A stretch of 54,125 nt of DNA, from the NCBI GenBank assembly GCA_016284045.1, contig JAEEOB010000016.1:1-54125 (forward strand), written 5' to 3'. This DNA comes from Bacteroidaceae bacterium (GTDB lineage: Bacteria > Bacteroidota > Bacteroidia > Bacteroidales > Bacteroidaceae). A program made the translations under genes and the position numbers. Below the pieces are notes generated by a model that saw nothing but the letters and a program-made list of their open reading frames with translations, searched no databases and had not been told where the DNA came from. Below, piece after piece: positions 14,727 to 24,805 of the stretch. The first letter of the stretch is position 1. Each line of letters starts with the position of its first letter.

Positions 14727-17402
14727 ATGGCTAAAAAAAACAAAAAGAGAAAATCTAATAACAGAAGTATAAAAACTGGACTCATCATTCTGTGGGGACT
14801 CTTTATCATTGCCATGATGGCGATGTTCACTGCAGTTTATGCGATATCTAAGGGATGGCTTGGAAATCTGCCTGCAATTACTGAACTGGAAAACCCGGTC
14901 AATAAATTTGCATCTAAAGTCTATACACACGACAACAAACTGATGGGAACTTGGAGCTATGCATCAGCTAACAGATTTATTGTGCCATACGACTCACTGC
15001 CTGAAGTGCTTGTTCAGGCACTCGTCGATACTGAAGATGAGCGATTCTTTGATCATTCGGGTATCGATATGAGAGCACTAGGACGTGTGCTCGTCAAACG
15101 TGGTTTCATGGGAGAAGAGTCTGCTGGAGGTGGAAGTACCATCACTCAGCAGCTCGCTAAACAGCTCTATTCGGGAGTTACTGCCGAAACAACTATTACT
15201 GACCGTATGATGCAGAAACCCGTTGAGTGGTATATTGCTACTATGCTCGAACGATACTATACCAAGGAGGAAATCCTAACTATGTATCTCAATTACTTCG
15301 ATTTCTTGCATAATGCTGTCGGAATCAAAAACGCCTCAAGAACATATTTTGGGAAAGACCCTATCGACCTTACATTACCTGAGGCGGCTACTTTAGTTGG
15401 AATGTGTAAGAATCCATCTTACTACAACCCGCAAATCAACAAAGAGAGAATGGTGGAGAGAAGAAATGTTGTGCTTGACAAAATGTTTGAGCTCGGCCAT
15501 ATTTCCGAGCAGGAACTGGAAGAGGCAAAAAACTCTCCGCTGGACACTTCAAAGTTCAATGTCACACGGCAGGACGACGGATTTGCACCTTACTTTAAAG
15601 AGCATATCAGAATCATCATGATGGCGAAAAAGCCCGAGAAATCTGATTATGCTGCATGGCAATACCAGAAATACGCTGATGATTCAGTGGCATGGGAAAC
15701 TGACCCGCTGTACGGATGGTGCAATAAGCATACAAAGAAAGACGGAACCAACTACAATATTTATACTGACGGACTAAGAATCTACACTACACTCGACTCA
15801 AGAATGCAGGAGCATGCCGAAGCGGCTGCTTACCAGCATGTGGCAAAAACACTTCAGCCCAGATTTGAGGCGGAAAAACGAGGCAGCAAGAATGCACCTT
15901 ACACCGGTATTTCATCAACGCGTGTCGAGTCTATTCTCTGGAGATATTACAGGCAGACTGACCAGTATGCTCAGCTTGTCAAAGCAGGAGTTGATGAGGA
16001 CTCTATTAAAAAAATTTATTATACACCGGTCACTACTAAGCTGTTCTCCTATGGAGGAGAAATCACTAAAGAGCTGAGCCCGAGAGATTCCATTCTTTAT
16101 TATAAGAAATTCCTTAGAACTGCGATGATGGCTATGGAGCCAGCAACTGGAGCTGTAAGAGCATACGTGCCAGGACTTGACTTTAAACATTTCCAGTACG
16201 ATAACTGCCTCGGAGGAGGTAGAAGGCAGGTGGGATCCACTATCAAGCCCTATCTTTATGCGCTGGCTATGATGAATGGACTTACTCCATGCGACAAGGC
16301 TCCCAACAAACGAATTAACTATGGAGGATGGGCACCACGTAACGGTTCACGCGCCATGTATGGGGCAATGGTGACTCTCAAATGGGGACTGTCACAGTCT
16401 AACAACTGGATTGCAGCATGGGTTATGTCACAGATGAATCCACACCAGTTCATCGGAATGTTACGTCAATGTGGAATTAACACAAGGTCTATTGAACCTA
16501 ACATGACTCTCTGTCTTGGACCATGCGACATCAGTGTCGGAGAGATGGTCAGCGGCTATTCGATTTTCCCGAACTACGGACTCAGGGCTGCACCACTGCT
16601 TGTTGAGAGAATCGAAGACTCCGACGGAAATGTCATCGACACTTTCACTCCAAGACTTAACGAGGTTCTTAGCAAGGATGCTGCATATAAGATGATTATC
16701 ATGCTCAGAGGCGTTGTCAGGGAAGGTACTGCCACCCGTATAGGACGTGTTTATGGAATTCGTGCGGATATGGGTGGAAAAACAGGTACCACAAACTCCA
16801 ATGCAGACGGATGGTTTATGGGTTTCACTCCTAAGCTTGTTGTTGGATGCTGGGTCGGAGGTGAGGATATGGATGTACACTTCACCAGTATGTCTAACGG
16901 ACAGGGAGCGGCTGCTGCACTGCCTATTTATGGACTATTTATGAAGAAAGTATATGCCGACGAGGTGTTGCATAATAGATATGGAATCAGCACTGCTGAT
17001 AAATTTGATATTCCTGAAAATTTCGATATGTGCCTGAGTGAGCTTACGGGGCTTGATATACCAGAAGGTGGAGATGTAATTATCGATGAGGAGGATGATA
17101 CCAATAGGCCTGGAAGATTTATCAAGAATGGTACCAAATTCCATTCCTCATCTGGGTCGAATGTGGTGAGAAGACGTAAAAAAAATACTGATACGGGTTC
17201 GAACTCTGCTGCTAAAACAACTGATTCGAATAACGCGAATTCACAAGGCGAAAGAAAGCAAGATAATAACAGCGGGAATTCAGGAACGACCAACAACAAT
17301 AATAATGCTGCACCACAGCAGAACAACACACCTAAGCCGGTCGCACCGCCACCACCACCTCCTCCTCCTGTGGAAGGCACTATCGACCACTCCTTCGATT
17401 AA
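14727..17402 (+). CDS. mrcA: class A penicillin-binding protein (PBP1A)
   Basis: Bifunctional peptidoglycan synthase anchored in the inner membrane and working in the periplasm. A basic N-terminus (KKNKKRKSNNR) precedes one transmembrane helix (about residues 18-40). The GT51 glycosyltransferase domain follows, with TEDERFFDHSG (catalytic Glu103) and GGGSTITQQLAKQLY. The transpeptidase domain has GSTIKP with nucleophile Ser504, SQSNN and KTGTTNSNADGWFMGF. The C-terminal 130 residues are low-complexity: an acidic stretch, an Asn/Ser/Gln-rich linker and eight consecutive prolines before VEGTIDHSFD. At 891 aa it is normal for Bacteroidota. The gene is monocistronic between its own promoter and the hairpin at 17455. 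Confidence 0.95.
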   Translation: MAKKNKKRKSNNRSIKTGLIILWGLFIIAMMAMFTAVYAISKGWLGNLPAITELENPVNKFASKVYTHDNKLMGTWSYASANRFIVPYDSLPEVLVQALVDTEDERFFDHSGIDMRALGRVLVKRGFMGEESAGGGSTITQQLAKQLYSGVTAETTITDRMMQKPVEWYIATMLERYYTKEEILTMYLNYFDFLHNAVGIKNASRTYFGKDPIDLTLPEAATLVGMCKNPSYYNPQINKERMVERRNVVLDKMFELGHISEQELEEAKNSPLDTSKFNVTRQDDGFAPYFKEHIRIIMMAKKPEKSDYAAWQYQKYADDSVAWETDPLYGWCNKHTKKDGTNYNIYTDGLRIYTTLDSRMQEHAEAAAYQHVAKTLQPRFEAEKRGSKNAPYTGISSTRVESILWRYYRQTDQYAQLVKAGVDEDSIKKIYYTPVTTKLFSYGGEITKELSPRDSILYYKKFLRTAMMAMEPATGAVRAYVPGLDFKHFQYDNCLGGGRRQVGSTIKPYLYALAMMNGLTPCDKAPNKRINYGGWAPRNGSRAMYGAMVTLKWGLSQSNNWIAAWVMSQMNPHQFIGMLRQCGINTRSIEPNMTLCLGPCDISVGEMVSGYSIFPNYGLRAAPLLVERIEDSDGNVIDTFTPRLNEVLSKDAAYKMIIMLRGVVREGTATRIGRVYGIRADMGGKTGTTNSNADGWFMGFTPKLVVGCWVGGEDMDVHFTSMSNGQGAAAALPIYGLFMKKVYADEVLHNRYGISTADKFDIPENFDMCLSELTGLDIPEGGDVIIDEEDDTNRPGRFIKNGTKFHSSSGSNVVRRRKKNTDTGSNSAAKTTDSNNANSQGERKQDNNSGNSGTTNNNNNAAPQQNNTPKPVAPPPPPPPPVEGTIDHSFD

Positions 17403-17454
17403 CCAATGCGGGAATAGTTACGCACTTTATGCTGCATAATAAATGGATTTTTTT

Positions 17455-17525
17455 GAGACGGAATTGAATGATTGCTTTATGTGCAAATAAGACAACATCA
17501 TCATTCCGTCTCTCTTTTCTCTTTT
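17455..17525 (+). terminator. long-stem terminator-like hairpin after mrcA
   Basis: GAGACGGAAT (17455-17464) pairs perfectly with ATTCCGTCTC (17503-17512). The 38-nt loop can fold further, and TCTTTTCTCTTTTCTG follows. The large loop is unusual, so it could also be a small structured RNA. Confidence 0.5.
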
Positions 17526-17560
17526 CTGTTCAATCCTCATATACCTATTGTATAAGATCC

Positions 17561-17590
17561 GTTCGGTGTGCTGCGTTGTCAATGCTGCTT
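17561..17590. repeat. dispersed GTTCGGTGTGCTGCGTTGTC repeat
   Basis: The 30-bp stretch resembles the hairpin at 23220-23250 (GGTTTGGTATGCCGCGCTGT and continuation) in order and spacing, with compensating losses of the stem. Both lie in gene-upstream spacers. The rest of the 328-bp gap between mrcA and kdsB holds the hairpin at 17455, A/T-rich sequence and the MITE remnant. Confidence 0.5.
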
Positions 17591-17646
17591 GTTAATATAT
17601 TTTATAGTTGAAAATAATATAATTACCAAACAAATAGTAAATCGTA

Positions 17647-17700
17647 AGTAATAGAAAAAAATAAGTTAGGAAAATTTATCTTAGTTTTTTTACTGTTGCT
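17647..17700. mobile_element. internally deleted copy of the MITE-like element (54 bp)
   Basis: Begins AGTAATAG, continues AAAAAAATAAGTTAGG, and ends ACTGTTGCT. These are the two termini of the 183-bp elements at 27065 and 32375 joined with the middle missing. The copy is itself an imperfect palindrome. It lies 30 bp upstream of kdsB, so it may contribute to its leader. Confidence 0.7.
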
Positions 17701-17730
17701 AAATCGCAAATTTAAAATCGAAATAATCTA

Positions 17731-18501
17731 ATGAACTTCATCGCTATTATTCCGGCACGTTATGCCTCTACAAGGTTCCCGGCCAAACCACTTGCAACGC
17801 TTGCGGGGAAAACAGTCATTCAAAGAGTTTACGAGCAAGTTGTCCCTTTTGTTGATAAAGCTGTTGTTGCTACAGACCATCAGCTCATTTTCGATGAGGT
17901 GAGACGATTCGGAGGTGAAGTCGTCATGACCGCAACTACACACAAAAGCGGAACCGACAGATGTAATGAGGCGCTCTCCAAAGTAAATGGACACTTCGAT
18001 GTCGTCATAAATGTTCAGGGTGATGAGCCTTTCATTCAGCAGTCACAGATCGAAGCACTCAAGCACTGTTTCAATGATTCAGAGGTCGATATAGCTACAC
18101 TCGTCAAGCCGTTCGAAAGAACTGACGGATTTCAGGCTGTTTCCAATCCCAATTCACCAAAAGTGGTAATTGGGAACAATAATCAGGCTCTTTATTTCTC
18201 ACGGTCAGTCATACCGTTTGTCAGAGGGGTGGAGATGGGAGACGAATGGATGCAAAGGCAGGTGTTCTATAAGCATATTGGCATCTATGCTTATCGTGTG
18301 AATGTTCTAAACGAAATCACTAAGCTGCCACAGTCTTCCCTTGAAATCGCAGAGTCGCTAGAACAGCTCAGATGGCTTCAAAACGGGTATAAAATCAAAG
18401 TCGGAATCACCTATGTTGAAACGGTCGGTATCGACACTCCACAGGACCTCATAAAAGCTGAGCAATTCCTTAAATCCCATCCGGAACTCTATGCACATTA
18501 A
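17731..18501 (+). CDS. kdsB: 3-deoxy-manno-octulosonate cytidylyltransferase
   Basis: Activates Kdo with CTP to CMP-Kdo for lipopolysaccharide inner-core synthesis. The N-terminal motif IIPARYASTRFPAKPLA (residues 5-21) is the nucleotide-binding signature. VATDHQLIF, HKSGTDRCNEA and VINVQGDEPFI follow, and the metal-binding Asp lies in QGDEP. At 256 aa it is full length. It implies a Gram-negative envelope with Kdo. It starts 30 bp after the MITE remnant. Confidence 0.96.
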   Translation: MNFIAIIPARYASTRFPAKPLATLAGKTVIQRVYEQVVPFVDKAVVATDHQLIFDEVRRFGGEVVMTATTHKSGTDRCNEALSKVNGHFDVVINVQGDEPFIQQSQIEALKHCFNDSEVDIATLVKPFERTDGFQAVSNPNSPKVVIGNNNQALYFSRSVIPFVRGVEMGDEWMQRQVFYKHIGIYAYRVNVLNEITKLPQSSLEIAESLEQLRWLQNGYKIKVGITYVETVGIDTPQDLIKAEQFLKSHPELYAH

Positions 18502-18658
18502 CTAGTCAGATCTAACTGACTGTTTTTACTTTTTGTGGGGACATACTTTGTGTTTCCTCAGCAATATTTATAAGTTAAACCGAATCTCCTTACTTGTATG
18601 CAGCGATATAATCCCTGCTTATATCCCTTTCTATAACTCACTCTTTCTTGTTGATATA

Positions 18659-19999
18659 ATGCCTTTACGAAATATCCCACCCAAAACACAGTTCGTTAAT
18701 CTCGAACGTATTCCCTCTGTTTTTCAGTCACAGATGAATAATGGTATTACATGCTCACTGCTCCCTCTTACCGATACACAGCATGTAAGAATCGATTTTT
18801 TGTTCAATGGGGGCACTTGGGTTCAGTCCATACCCCTTCAGGCCATGATGACTTTCCAGCTCATCAAGGAGGGAACGGCCACACGGACTGCACAGCAAAT
18901 CAATGAGGAACTCGATTTCTATGGAGCAACAATCTCGGCTAATGTCTGCAAAACATACGCCTTTATCACTGTGATCTGTCTTAGAAAATTCCTCTCGCCG
19001 GTTATGCAGCTGGTGTACGACTTTCTTATGCATCCGGCTTTTGATACCGACGCATACAATTTGACAATACAGCAGTTGTGGGCGAATTATCAAATCAAGA
19101 TGGATAGGGTCAGACCACAGGCTGAACGACTGTTCTACGAGACACTCTTCGGCAGACAAAACCCTATGGCGAGTTTTGAGTATCCGGAGCATTTCAGCCA
19201 ATTATCTATCGACATTTTAAGGGATTATCATAAGAAATGTGTCAATGCGGCAAACTGCAGAATGTTTATTACGGGAGGATACAATGATGAGGATGTTACC
19301 TTGATTAACGACATCTTCGGAACTGAAAATTGGGGAAACTGCCAGTTTCTTTTGAACATAAGCCCTGTTGGATATCCGGCTGACCCTCTCGGTCAGTTGC
19401 AAAAACAAACTGATGAGAATGTCGTTATCGATAGGAATAGAAATATCATCAAACTCATCATGCGGAAGCCTACTGTCCAGTCTGCTCTTTTTGCAGGATG
19501 TGTCATGCCAAAACTCGAACCGGAGGAGAGGGCTTACCTTGCACTCGCTAATATGATGTTCGGTGGTTTTTTCGGTAGCAGACTCATGACCAATATTCGA
19601 GAGGATAAGGGATATACTTATGGTATTCATTCATCGCTTCAACAACAGCTGTTTTTTAATTTGTTTTCCATTCAGACAGAGACTGCCAACCTGTTCGTAA
19701 ATAAGGTTGTTGAGGAAGTGAACAATGAAATCAACAGAATCATTTCATTAACTCCATCCGACGAGGAGCTTGATATCGTCAAAAAGTATTTTTCTGGTAA
19801 TATCTGCAGAACTTACGAGGCAAATCTGTCTTTCACTGGACTGCTTATCAGGAAAACTGCTCTTGGAGATGACTACAGGGATGTTGTTAAATCAATGAAG
19901 CTTATACGAAAGGCCAAACCTCATCATATTACTGATGTCATGAGACGATTTCTGAACCCGAATAACGTCGTTTGGTGCGTTGCTGGTGCTGATTTCTAA
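18659..19999 (+). CDS. M16-family peptidase homologue lacking the zinc motif
   Basis: 446-aa protein with the two-lobed M16B (pitrilysin/MPP) organisation. The N-lobe begins NGITCSLLPL with FLFNGGTWVQ. The C-lobe has MMFGGFFGSRLMTNIRED followed by KGYTYGI, the conserved Arg/Tyr region. The catalytic HXXEH should lie just before the EGT of LIKEGTAT; here the residues are Met63, Phe66 and Gln67. The protein should therefore not bind zinc and is likely a non-catalytic partner, as in alpha-MPP-type pairs. I chose the ATG at 18659, since the preceding 42 codons read poorly and homologues start near MPLRNIPP. No catalytic partner is in the window. Confidence 0.78.
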   Translation: MPLRNIPPKTQFVNLERIPSVFQSQMNNGITCSLLPLTDTQHVRIDFLFNGGTWVQSIPLQAMMTFQLIKEGTATRTAQQINEELDFYGATISANVCKTYAFITVICLRKFLSPVMQLVYDFLMHPAFDTDAYNLTIQQLWANYQIKMDRVRPQAERLFYETLFGRQNPMASFEYPEHFSQLSIDILRDYHKKCVNAANCRMFITGGYNDEDVTLINDIFGTENWGNCQFLLNISPVGYPADPLGQLQKQTDENVVIDRNRNIIKLIMRKPTVQSALFAGCVMPKLEPEERAYLALANMMFGGFFGSRLMTNIREDKGYTYGIHSSLQQQLFFNLFSIQTETANLFVNKVVEEVNNEINRIISLTPSDEELDIVKKYFSGNICRTYEANLSFTGLLIRKTALGDDYRDVVKSMKLIRKAKPHHITDVMRRFLNPNNVVWCVAGADF

Positions 20000-20210
20000 A
20001 ACCCCGATACAACTAACAAAATGCATGAAAACGCCTCGGAAGTGCCATATTTTTAATGTTGATACAAAAATAACCTGGTTTTGAAACCTTTTTTCAGCTT
20101 TCGTTTGTATATCTCAAAAAAAAACACTAACTTTACAAAAGATTTGAAAATTTGTATATATTCTTAGTGGATGTTGTACGATTGTAGGCTTGGAACTCGG
20201 TTGCTGGACT

Positions 20211-20256
20211 TTCGTCTTGTCTTATCGTCTTCTTGTATTCTTGTCTTCTCGTATTC
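20211..20256. repeat. CTTCTTGTATTCTTGTCTTC tract before gyrA
   Basis: Pyrimidine-rich tract of repeated (T/C)TTCTTGTCTTCTCGT-like wording, ending 33 bp before the gyrA ATG. A weaker -7-like TAACTTTA lies upstream at 20128-20135. Confidence 0.7.
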
Positions 20257-20289
20257 ATCACTTATTTTAAACGATTATTTTATAATAAA

Positions 20290-23124
20290 ATGTTAGAAGG
20301 ACAAGATCAGGACAGAATCATTAAAGTGGACATAAATGAGTCCATGAAAAAGTCGTATATCGACTATTCTATGTCTGTTATTGTAGCCAGAGCGCTACCG
20401 GATGTGAGAGACGGATTTAAACCGGTGCACAGGCGCATACTTTATGGTATGATGGAGCTCGGCAACACATACGACAAGCCTTATAAGAAATGTGCGCGTA
20501 TTGTCGGAGACGTTCTCGGTAAATACCATCCACATGGCGACTCATCTGTCTATGGAGCACTCGTCAGATTTGCTCAGGAATGGGCAATGAGATATTGCCT
20601 TATCGACAAACAGGGTAACTTCGGATCTGTTGATGGAGACGGACCTGCAGCGATGAGATACACTGAGGCTAGGCTCAACCGTATTGGGGAGGCTATGATG
20701 GATGATTTGTACAAAGATACGGTCGATTTCATAGATAACTTTGACGGGTCGCTAACTGAGCCAAAAGTGCTGCCTACAAAAATACCTAACCTGCTCGTCA
20801 ACGGAGCTACGGGTATCGCTGTAGGTATGGCTACAAACATCCCGCCTCATAATCTCGGAGAGGTTATCGATGGGTGTGTGGCGATGATTGATAACCCGGA
20901 TATCGACACCGACGGACTCATGCAGTACATCAAGGCACCTGATTTCCCCACTGGAGGTATCATCTGCGGGATTGACGGCGTTAAAGAGGCATACGAAACA
21001 GGAAAGGGCAGAATCGTCATAAGGTCAAAAACAGAAATCGAAACTGAGGGGCAGCACGAGAAAATCGTTGTCCACGAAATACCATACAATGTCAATAAGG
21101 CGGAGCTTATCAAGAGAATTGCAGAGCTTGTCAACGATAAGAAAATCGATGGAATCAGCAATGTCAACGATGAGTCTGACAGGGAAGGTATGCGTATCGT
21201 CATTGATGTCAAAAGAGAGGCGAATGCAAATGTCATTCTCAATAAGCTCTATAAGATGACGGAGCTACAGTCGAGTTTCTCTGTCAACTGTATTGCGCTG
21301 GTAGGTGCCACAGAAGGGAACTCTGGAAGGCCAAGACTGCTCTCTCTCAGGGAATGTTTGAGATATTTCGTGCAGCACAGACATGAGGTGACCATACGCA
21401 GAACCAAATTCGACAAGAAAAAAGCGGAGGAAAGGTTACATATTCTCGAAGCGCTTATCATTGCATCCGACAATATCGATGAGGTCGTTAGAATCATTAG
21501 GGCTGCGAAGTCACCACAGGAGGCGATTGAGAACCTTAAGGCTCGATTCGGATTCGACGACGTGCAGGCAAGGGCTATAGTCGAGATGAGACTGAGACAG
21601 CTTACCGGTCTTGAACAGGACAAACTCCACGCAGAATATGAGGAAGTGAAGAATCTCATCGCTTATCTTGATGCCATCCTCAACGATCCGGAGCTCTGTA
21701 AGAAGGTCATGAAAGATGAACTGATTGAGGTGAAAAACAAGTGGGGAGACGAAAGGAAATCCACTATCGACTACACAGCGAGTGAGAACTTCAATCCGGA
21801 AGACTTCTATCCCAACGAGCAGGTGGTCATCACTATTTCGCATCTCGGGTATATTAAACGCACACCGCTTGCGGAGTTCCGCACGCAGGCAAGAGGTGGT
21901 GTGGGAGCTAAAGGTGGTACAGCAAGAGAACAGGATTTCATTGAGTACATCTTCCCGGCTCAAACCCACAACACCATGATGTTCTTCACAAGGAAAGGCA
22001 AGTGTTTCTGGATGAAAGTTTATAACATTCCGGAAGGTAATAAGGTGTTCAAGGGCCGGGCTGTACAGAATCTCCTCAACATCGAGTCTGACGACAAGGC
22101 TACAGCCTTCATCTGTATTAAGGACATCAACGACCAGGATTTTGTTAAGCATCACAACCTTATGTTCTGCACAAAGCGGGGTATTGTCAAGAAGACCCGT
22201 TTCGAGAATTATGCCAGACCAAGGACTATTGGTCTTATCGCAATTAAACTTCAGGAGAATGACGAAGTCATAGATGTGCAAATCACAACTGGAAACGATG
22301 ACATCATCATCGCGAACAGAAACGGAAGGGCTATCAGATTCAACGAGAACAATGTCAGGGTAATGGGGCGTAACTCTACCGGTGTGAGGGGTATGAAGCT
22401 TGACGGACCGGAGGATGAGACCGTCGGAATGCTTGTCATGCAGTGTAACGAGGCCCTGTCAGAAGACCAGTGGAATGCTCTCGACGCGCAGAACAGCGAT
22501 GATGAAACTAATGAGGAGACTGCTGATATGAACGTTGAGGAGCTTGATACAGAGGAAGTTACTGATAATGCCGATGACGAAAGCAAGCCAGCTGAAGACG
22601 ATGAAAACAAAACGGCTGCCGCATCATTCTATCAGAGTATTATGGTGGTCAGCGAAAACGGATTCGGAAAACGCTCTGCTCTCGAGGACTACAGAATCAC
22701 CAAACGAGGAGGTAAGGGAATAAAGACACTGAATGTCACGGAGAAGACTGGTGCTCTCATAGCTATCAAGGCGGTCACTGACGACGACGATATCATGATA
22801 ATCAACAAGAGCGGTGTGGCTATCCGTCTTGCGCTCAGCTCTCTCCGAATTCAGGGAAGAAACACTCAAGGGGTTGTGCTCATCAACATCAAGAAACGGA
22901 ATGATGTCATCAGTAGTGTCTGCAAAGTGAAACATGTTGAAGAGAACGAAGCTGATCAAAACACGCAGGATGAAACGGTTGCTGACCCGGATAATCAGAA
23001 TGACGTAATTGTTCATGACAACGAAAATCAGAATGAGCAAAATAATTCCGACAATGAAAACAACATTTCGGATAACAATAACGTTATTACTGAAAATAAT
23101 GATGACGAAACGGACAATGGCTAA
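20290..23124 (+). CDS. gyrA: DNA gyrase subunit A
   Basis: Catalytic subunit of gyrase, introducing negative supercoils with GyrB (not in the window). The start is the ATG at 20290 ([17 protein letters not shown]), giving 944 aa. The winged-helix domain has [10 protein letters not shown] and [19 protein letters not shown]. The catalytic Tyr124 lies in [10 protein letters not shown]. The C-terminal beta-pinwheel carries a GyrA-box-like KRGGKGIKT. It contains an acidic insertion (about residues 735-780, [19 protein letters not shown] and further) and an acidic Asn-rich tail of about 45 residues. At the position of E. coli Ser83 it has Ser85, the sensitive state; E. coli Asp87 corresponds to Gly89. 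Confidence 0.96.
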   Translation: MLEGQDQDRIIKVDINESMKKSYIDYSMSVIVARALPDVRDGFKPVHRRILYGMMELGNTYDKPYKKCARIVGDVLGKYHPHGDSSVYGALVRFAQEWAMRYCLIDKQGNFGSVDGDGPAAMRYTEARLNRIGEAMMDDLYKDTVDFIDNFDGSLTEPKVLPTKIPNLLVNGATGIAVGMATNIPPHNLGEVIDGCVAMIDNPDIDTDGLMQYIKAPDFPTGGIICGIDGVKEAYETGKGRIVIRSKTEIETEGQHEKIVVHEIPYNVNKAELIKRIAELVNDKKIDGISNVNDESDREGMRIVIDVKREANANVILNKLYKMTELQSSFSVNCIALVGATEGNSGRPRLLSLRECLRYFVQHRHEVTIRRTKFDKKKAEERLHILEALIIASDNIDEVVRIIRAAKSPQEAIENLKARFGFDDVQARAIVEMRLRQLTGLEQDKLHAEYEEVKNLIAYLDAILNDPELCKKVMKDELIEVKNKWGDERKSTIDYTASENFNPEDFYPNEQVVITISHLGYIKRTPLAEFRTQARGGVGAKGGTAREQDFIEYIFPAQTHNTMMFFTRKGKCFWMKVYNIPEGNKVFKGRAVQNLLNIESDDKATAFICIKDINDQDFVKHHNLMFCTKRGIVKKTRFENYARPRTIGLIAIKLQENDEVIDVQITTGNDDIIIANRNGRAIRFNENNVRVMGRNSTGVRGMKLDGPEDETVGMLVMQCNEALSEDQWNALDAQNSDDETNEETADMNVEELDTEEVTDNADDESKPAEDDENKTAAASFYQSIMVVSENGFGKRSALEDYRITKRGGKGIKTLNVTEKTGALIAIKAVTDDDDIMIINKSGVAIRLALSSLRIQGRNTQGVVLINIKKRNDVISSVCKVKHVEENEADQNTQDETVADPDNQNDVIVHDNENQNEQNNSDNENNISDNNNVITENNDDETDNG

Positions 23125-23219
23125 TCTTCTCATCCTTCCTTACTGAGTTAATTTGATTAATCTATTTGATAATCTTCTATTAATCTTTAATTTGATATAT
23201 TTTATAATCTGTTCATGAG

Positions 23220-23250
23220 CGGTTTGGTATGCCGCGCTGTCAACGCGGCA
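23220..23250. repeat. GC-rich hairpin, dispersed repeat
   Basis: TGCCGCG (23230-23236) pairs with CGCGGCA (23244-23250) around CTGTCAA. No T-run follows, so it is not a typical terminator. It resembles 17561-17590. Confidence 0.55.
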
Positions 23251-23316
23251 CCACCTCATCGAATCTCTAATCACTAAACTCTCAACACTAAACTTTAAAC
23301 TAAAACACTAGACATT

Positions 23317-24582
23317 ATGAAAAAATTTATCTTTGTTTGTGCTGCTTTTGCACTTTGTGCTTCCGCGTCTGCGCAGAAGGGTAATTTGAAAAAAATCGAA
23401 AATCTCACTTATGGGGTCACACAGTTAAATACGCTGGAGCCGGAAAAGTGGGCGGAAATCAATCAGCTGGTTAATGAGGCGAAGGATAACCCTGAGACGG
23501 CAGAAAACTGCAAAACTTGGGAGTGGATACTTAAATGTAAGGCCAACGACCGTTTCAAAATGCTGAAAGAATACCAGGCTAACAACAACCAGTTCTCCGA
23601 CATGAAGGCATTCTTCCTCAATGAGAAAGCTATTGTGGATGCGGCTGAGAAATATCACAAGCTGATACATACTCCAGACGCAAAGGGGAAACTGCCTTTC
23701 AAGGACAAGGATCTAGAGGTGCAGAAATTGTGGCTCAAGGAAAACGCCGCTGCTAGTAGAGGTAACCTCTATGTTGGAGCTACTCAATATGTCTATAATG
23801 AGCCGCAGGTGGCTGTGGATCTCCTTGAGACTTATTATGCTTCGTTCGACTCACCGATTTTTGAGGGAGATGACCTCAAGAACACCGATAAGAACTATAA
23901 GGAGTCTGCATTCGTTTATGCAACGGCGCTAAAAGGAATCAATGCTGACCCTGCGAAAATCGAAGAGTGGGATATCAAATCCCTCGAAACACAGAACGGT
24001 GCGCTCGCTTGTCAGGAGTTGATTACTGCTTATAAGAAAAAAGGCGACACCGCGAATGAACAGAAGTATCTGCAGTATGGTTTTGAGAACTTCAAGCAGA
24101 CTAACATCTTCGGTATTAACCTCGCGCAGAATGCTATCAACAACCACGAGTACGATAAGACTTTGCAGATCTGCGACGAGCTGATTAAACGACAGGAGGA
24201 CGGATCTACTCCAACAGTGGATGAATCTGGCAAACAATACGAGAATGTGTGGTATCCTTATTATTTCAAGGCCGTTTCTCTCTTCAACACCGAGAAATAC
24301 GATCAGGCTTACGAGGCGTTCGTCATTGGAGACGAGAAGTGCCCGGGGCATATCGAGCTGGTCATGGGGGCAGGCACATCCGCTGCAAAATTTGGTAACA
24401 ACCACTTCGCTGACAAGGCTGTATGCAAGCCCTGGTTTGAGAAAGCTCTTAAATACTTTAATAAAGCCGAGGAGAACTGGCCAGAGGCTTCCGACCAGTG
24501 GGGATACCAGACTTATGTCTGCTACAATAACCTCGACAACCAGGTCATGAAAGAAAAGTACAAGAAATACGCAGAGAAATAA
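23317..24582 (+). CDS. secreted helical-repeat (TPR-like) protein
   Basis: Exported 421-aa protein with a clear signal peptide (FVCAAFALCASASA then QKGNL). The mature part is almost entirely helical, with units resembling tetratricopeptide repeats. Examples are YKESAFVYATALKGINADP, EQKYLQYGFENFKQTN and the C-terminal YYFKAVSLFNTEKYDQAYEAF followed by PWFEKALKYFNKAEENWPE, which has the A/G and P spacing of a TPR. It probably acts as a periplasmic scaffold. Its exact family is not recognised. It is followed by a good terminator at 24621 and is likely monocistronic. Confidence 0.75.
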   Translation: MKKFIFVCAAFALCASASAQKGNLKKIENLTYGVTQLNTLEPEKWAEINQLVNEAKDNPETAENCKTWEWILKCKANDRFKMLKEYQANNNQFSDMKAFFLNEKAIVDAAEKYHKLIHTPDAKGKLPFKDKDLEVQKLWLKENAAASRGNLYVGATQYVYNEPQVAVDLLETYYASFDSPIFEGDDLKNTDKNYKESAFVYATALKGINADPAKIEEWDIKSLETQNGALACQELITAYKKKGDTANEQKYLQYGFENFKQTNIFGINLAQNAINNHEYDKTLQICDELIKRQEDGSTPTVDESGKQYENVWYPYYFKAVSLFNTEKYDQAYEAFVIGDEKCPGHIELVMGAGTSAAKFGNNHFADKAVCKPWFEKALKYFNKAEENWPEASDQWGYQTYVCYNNLDNQVMKEKYKKYAEK

Positions 24583-24620
24583 TCTTCATCTGCAAATCAT
24601 TTTACTGTTGCTCAATATCT

Positions 24621-24649
24621 AAAAGGTGGGACTTGTTCCCGCCTTTTTT
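24621..24649 (+). terminator. intrinsic terminator
   Basis: AAAAGGTGGGA pairs with TTCCCGCCTTTT around CTTG, with one G-T pair, and is followed by T-rich sequence. It lies 40 bp downstream of the TPR-like gene. Confidence 0.88.
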
Positions 24650-24767
24650 CATCATAAATTGTATTCTTGTAATACCCATACTCTTCATAAACAATAAAAC
24701 AGGCGCTTTTTGCGTTATTATGTGGGGTATCTTCTAATAAGACTCTCGTCAATCAACAGCCAGAACT

Positions 24768-24798
24768 ATCTTCTCGTCTTCTTGTTTTCTTGTCTTCG
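24768..24798. repeat. CTTCTCGTCTTCTTGTTTTC tract before the histidine kinase
   Basis: Same pyrimidine wording as before gyrA, yigZ and mutY. It ends 7 bp before the ATG at 24806. Confidence 0.75.
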
Positions 24799-24805
24799 AT
24801 TAATA

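Noticed and set aside
20530-20570. Quinolone-resistance change in GyrA (Gly at the E. coli Asp87 position)
   Set aside because: The main determinant (Ser85, E. coli Ser83) is the sensitive residue, and Gly at the second position may well be the natural state in this group.
24601-24612. Another MITE end (TTTACTGTTGCT)
   Set aside because: Only 12 bases match and no partner inverted repeat is found nearby.
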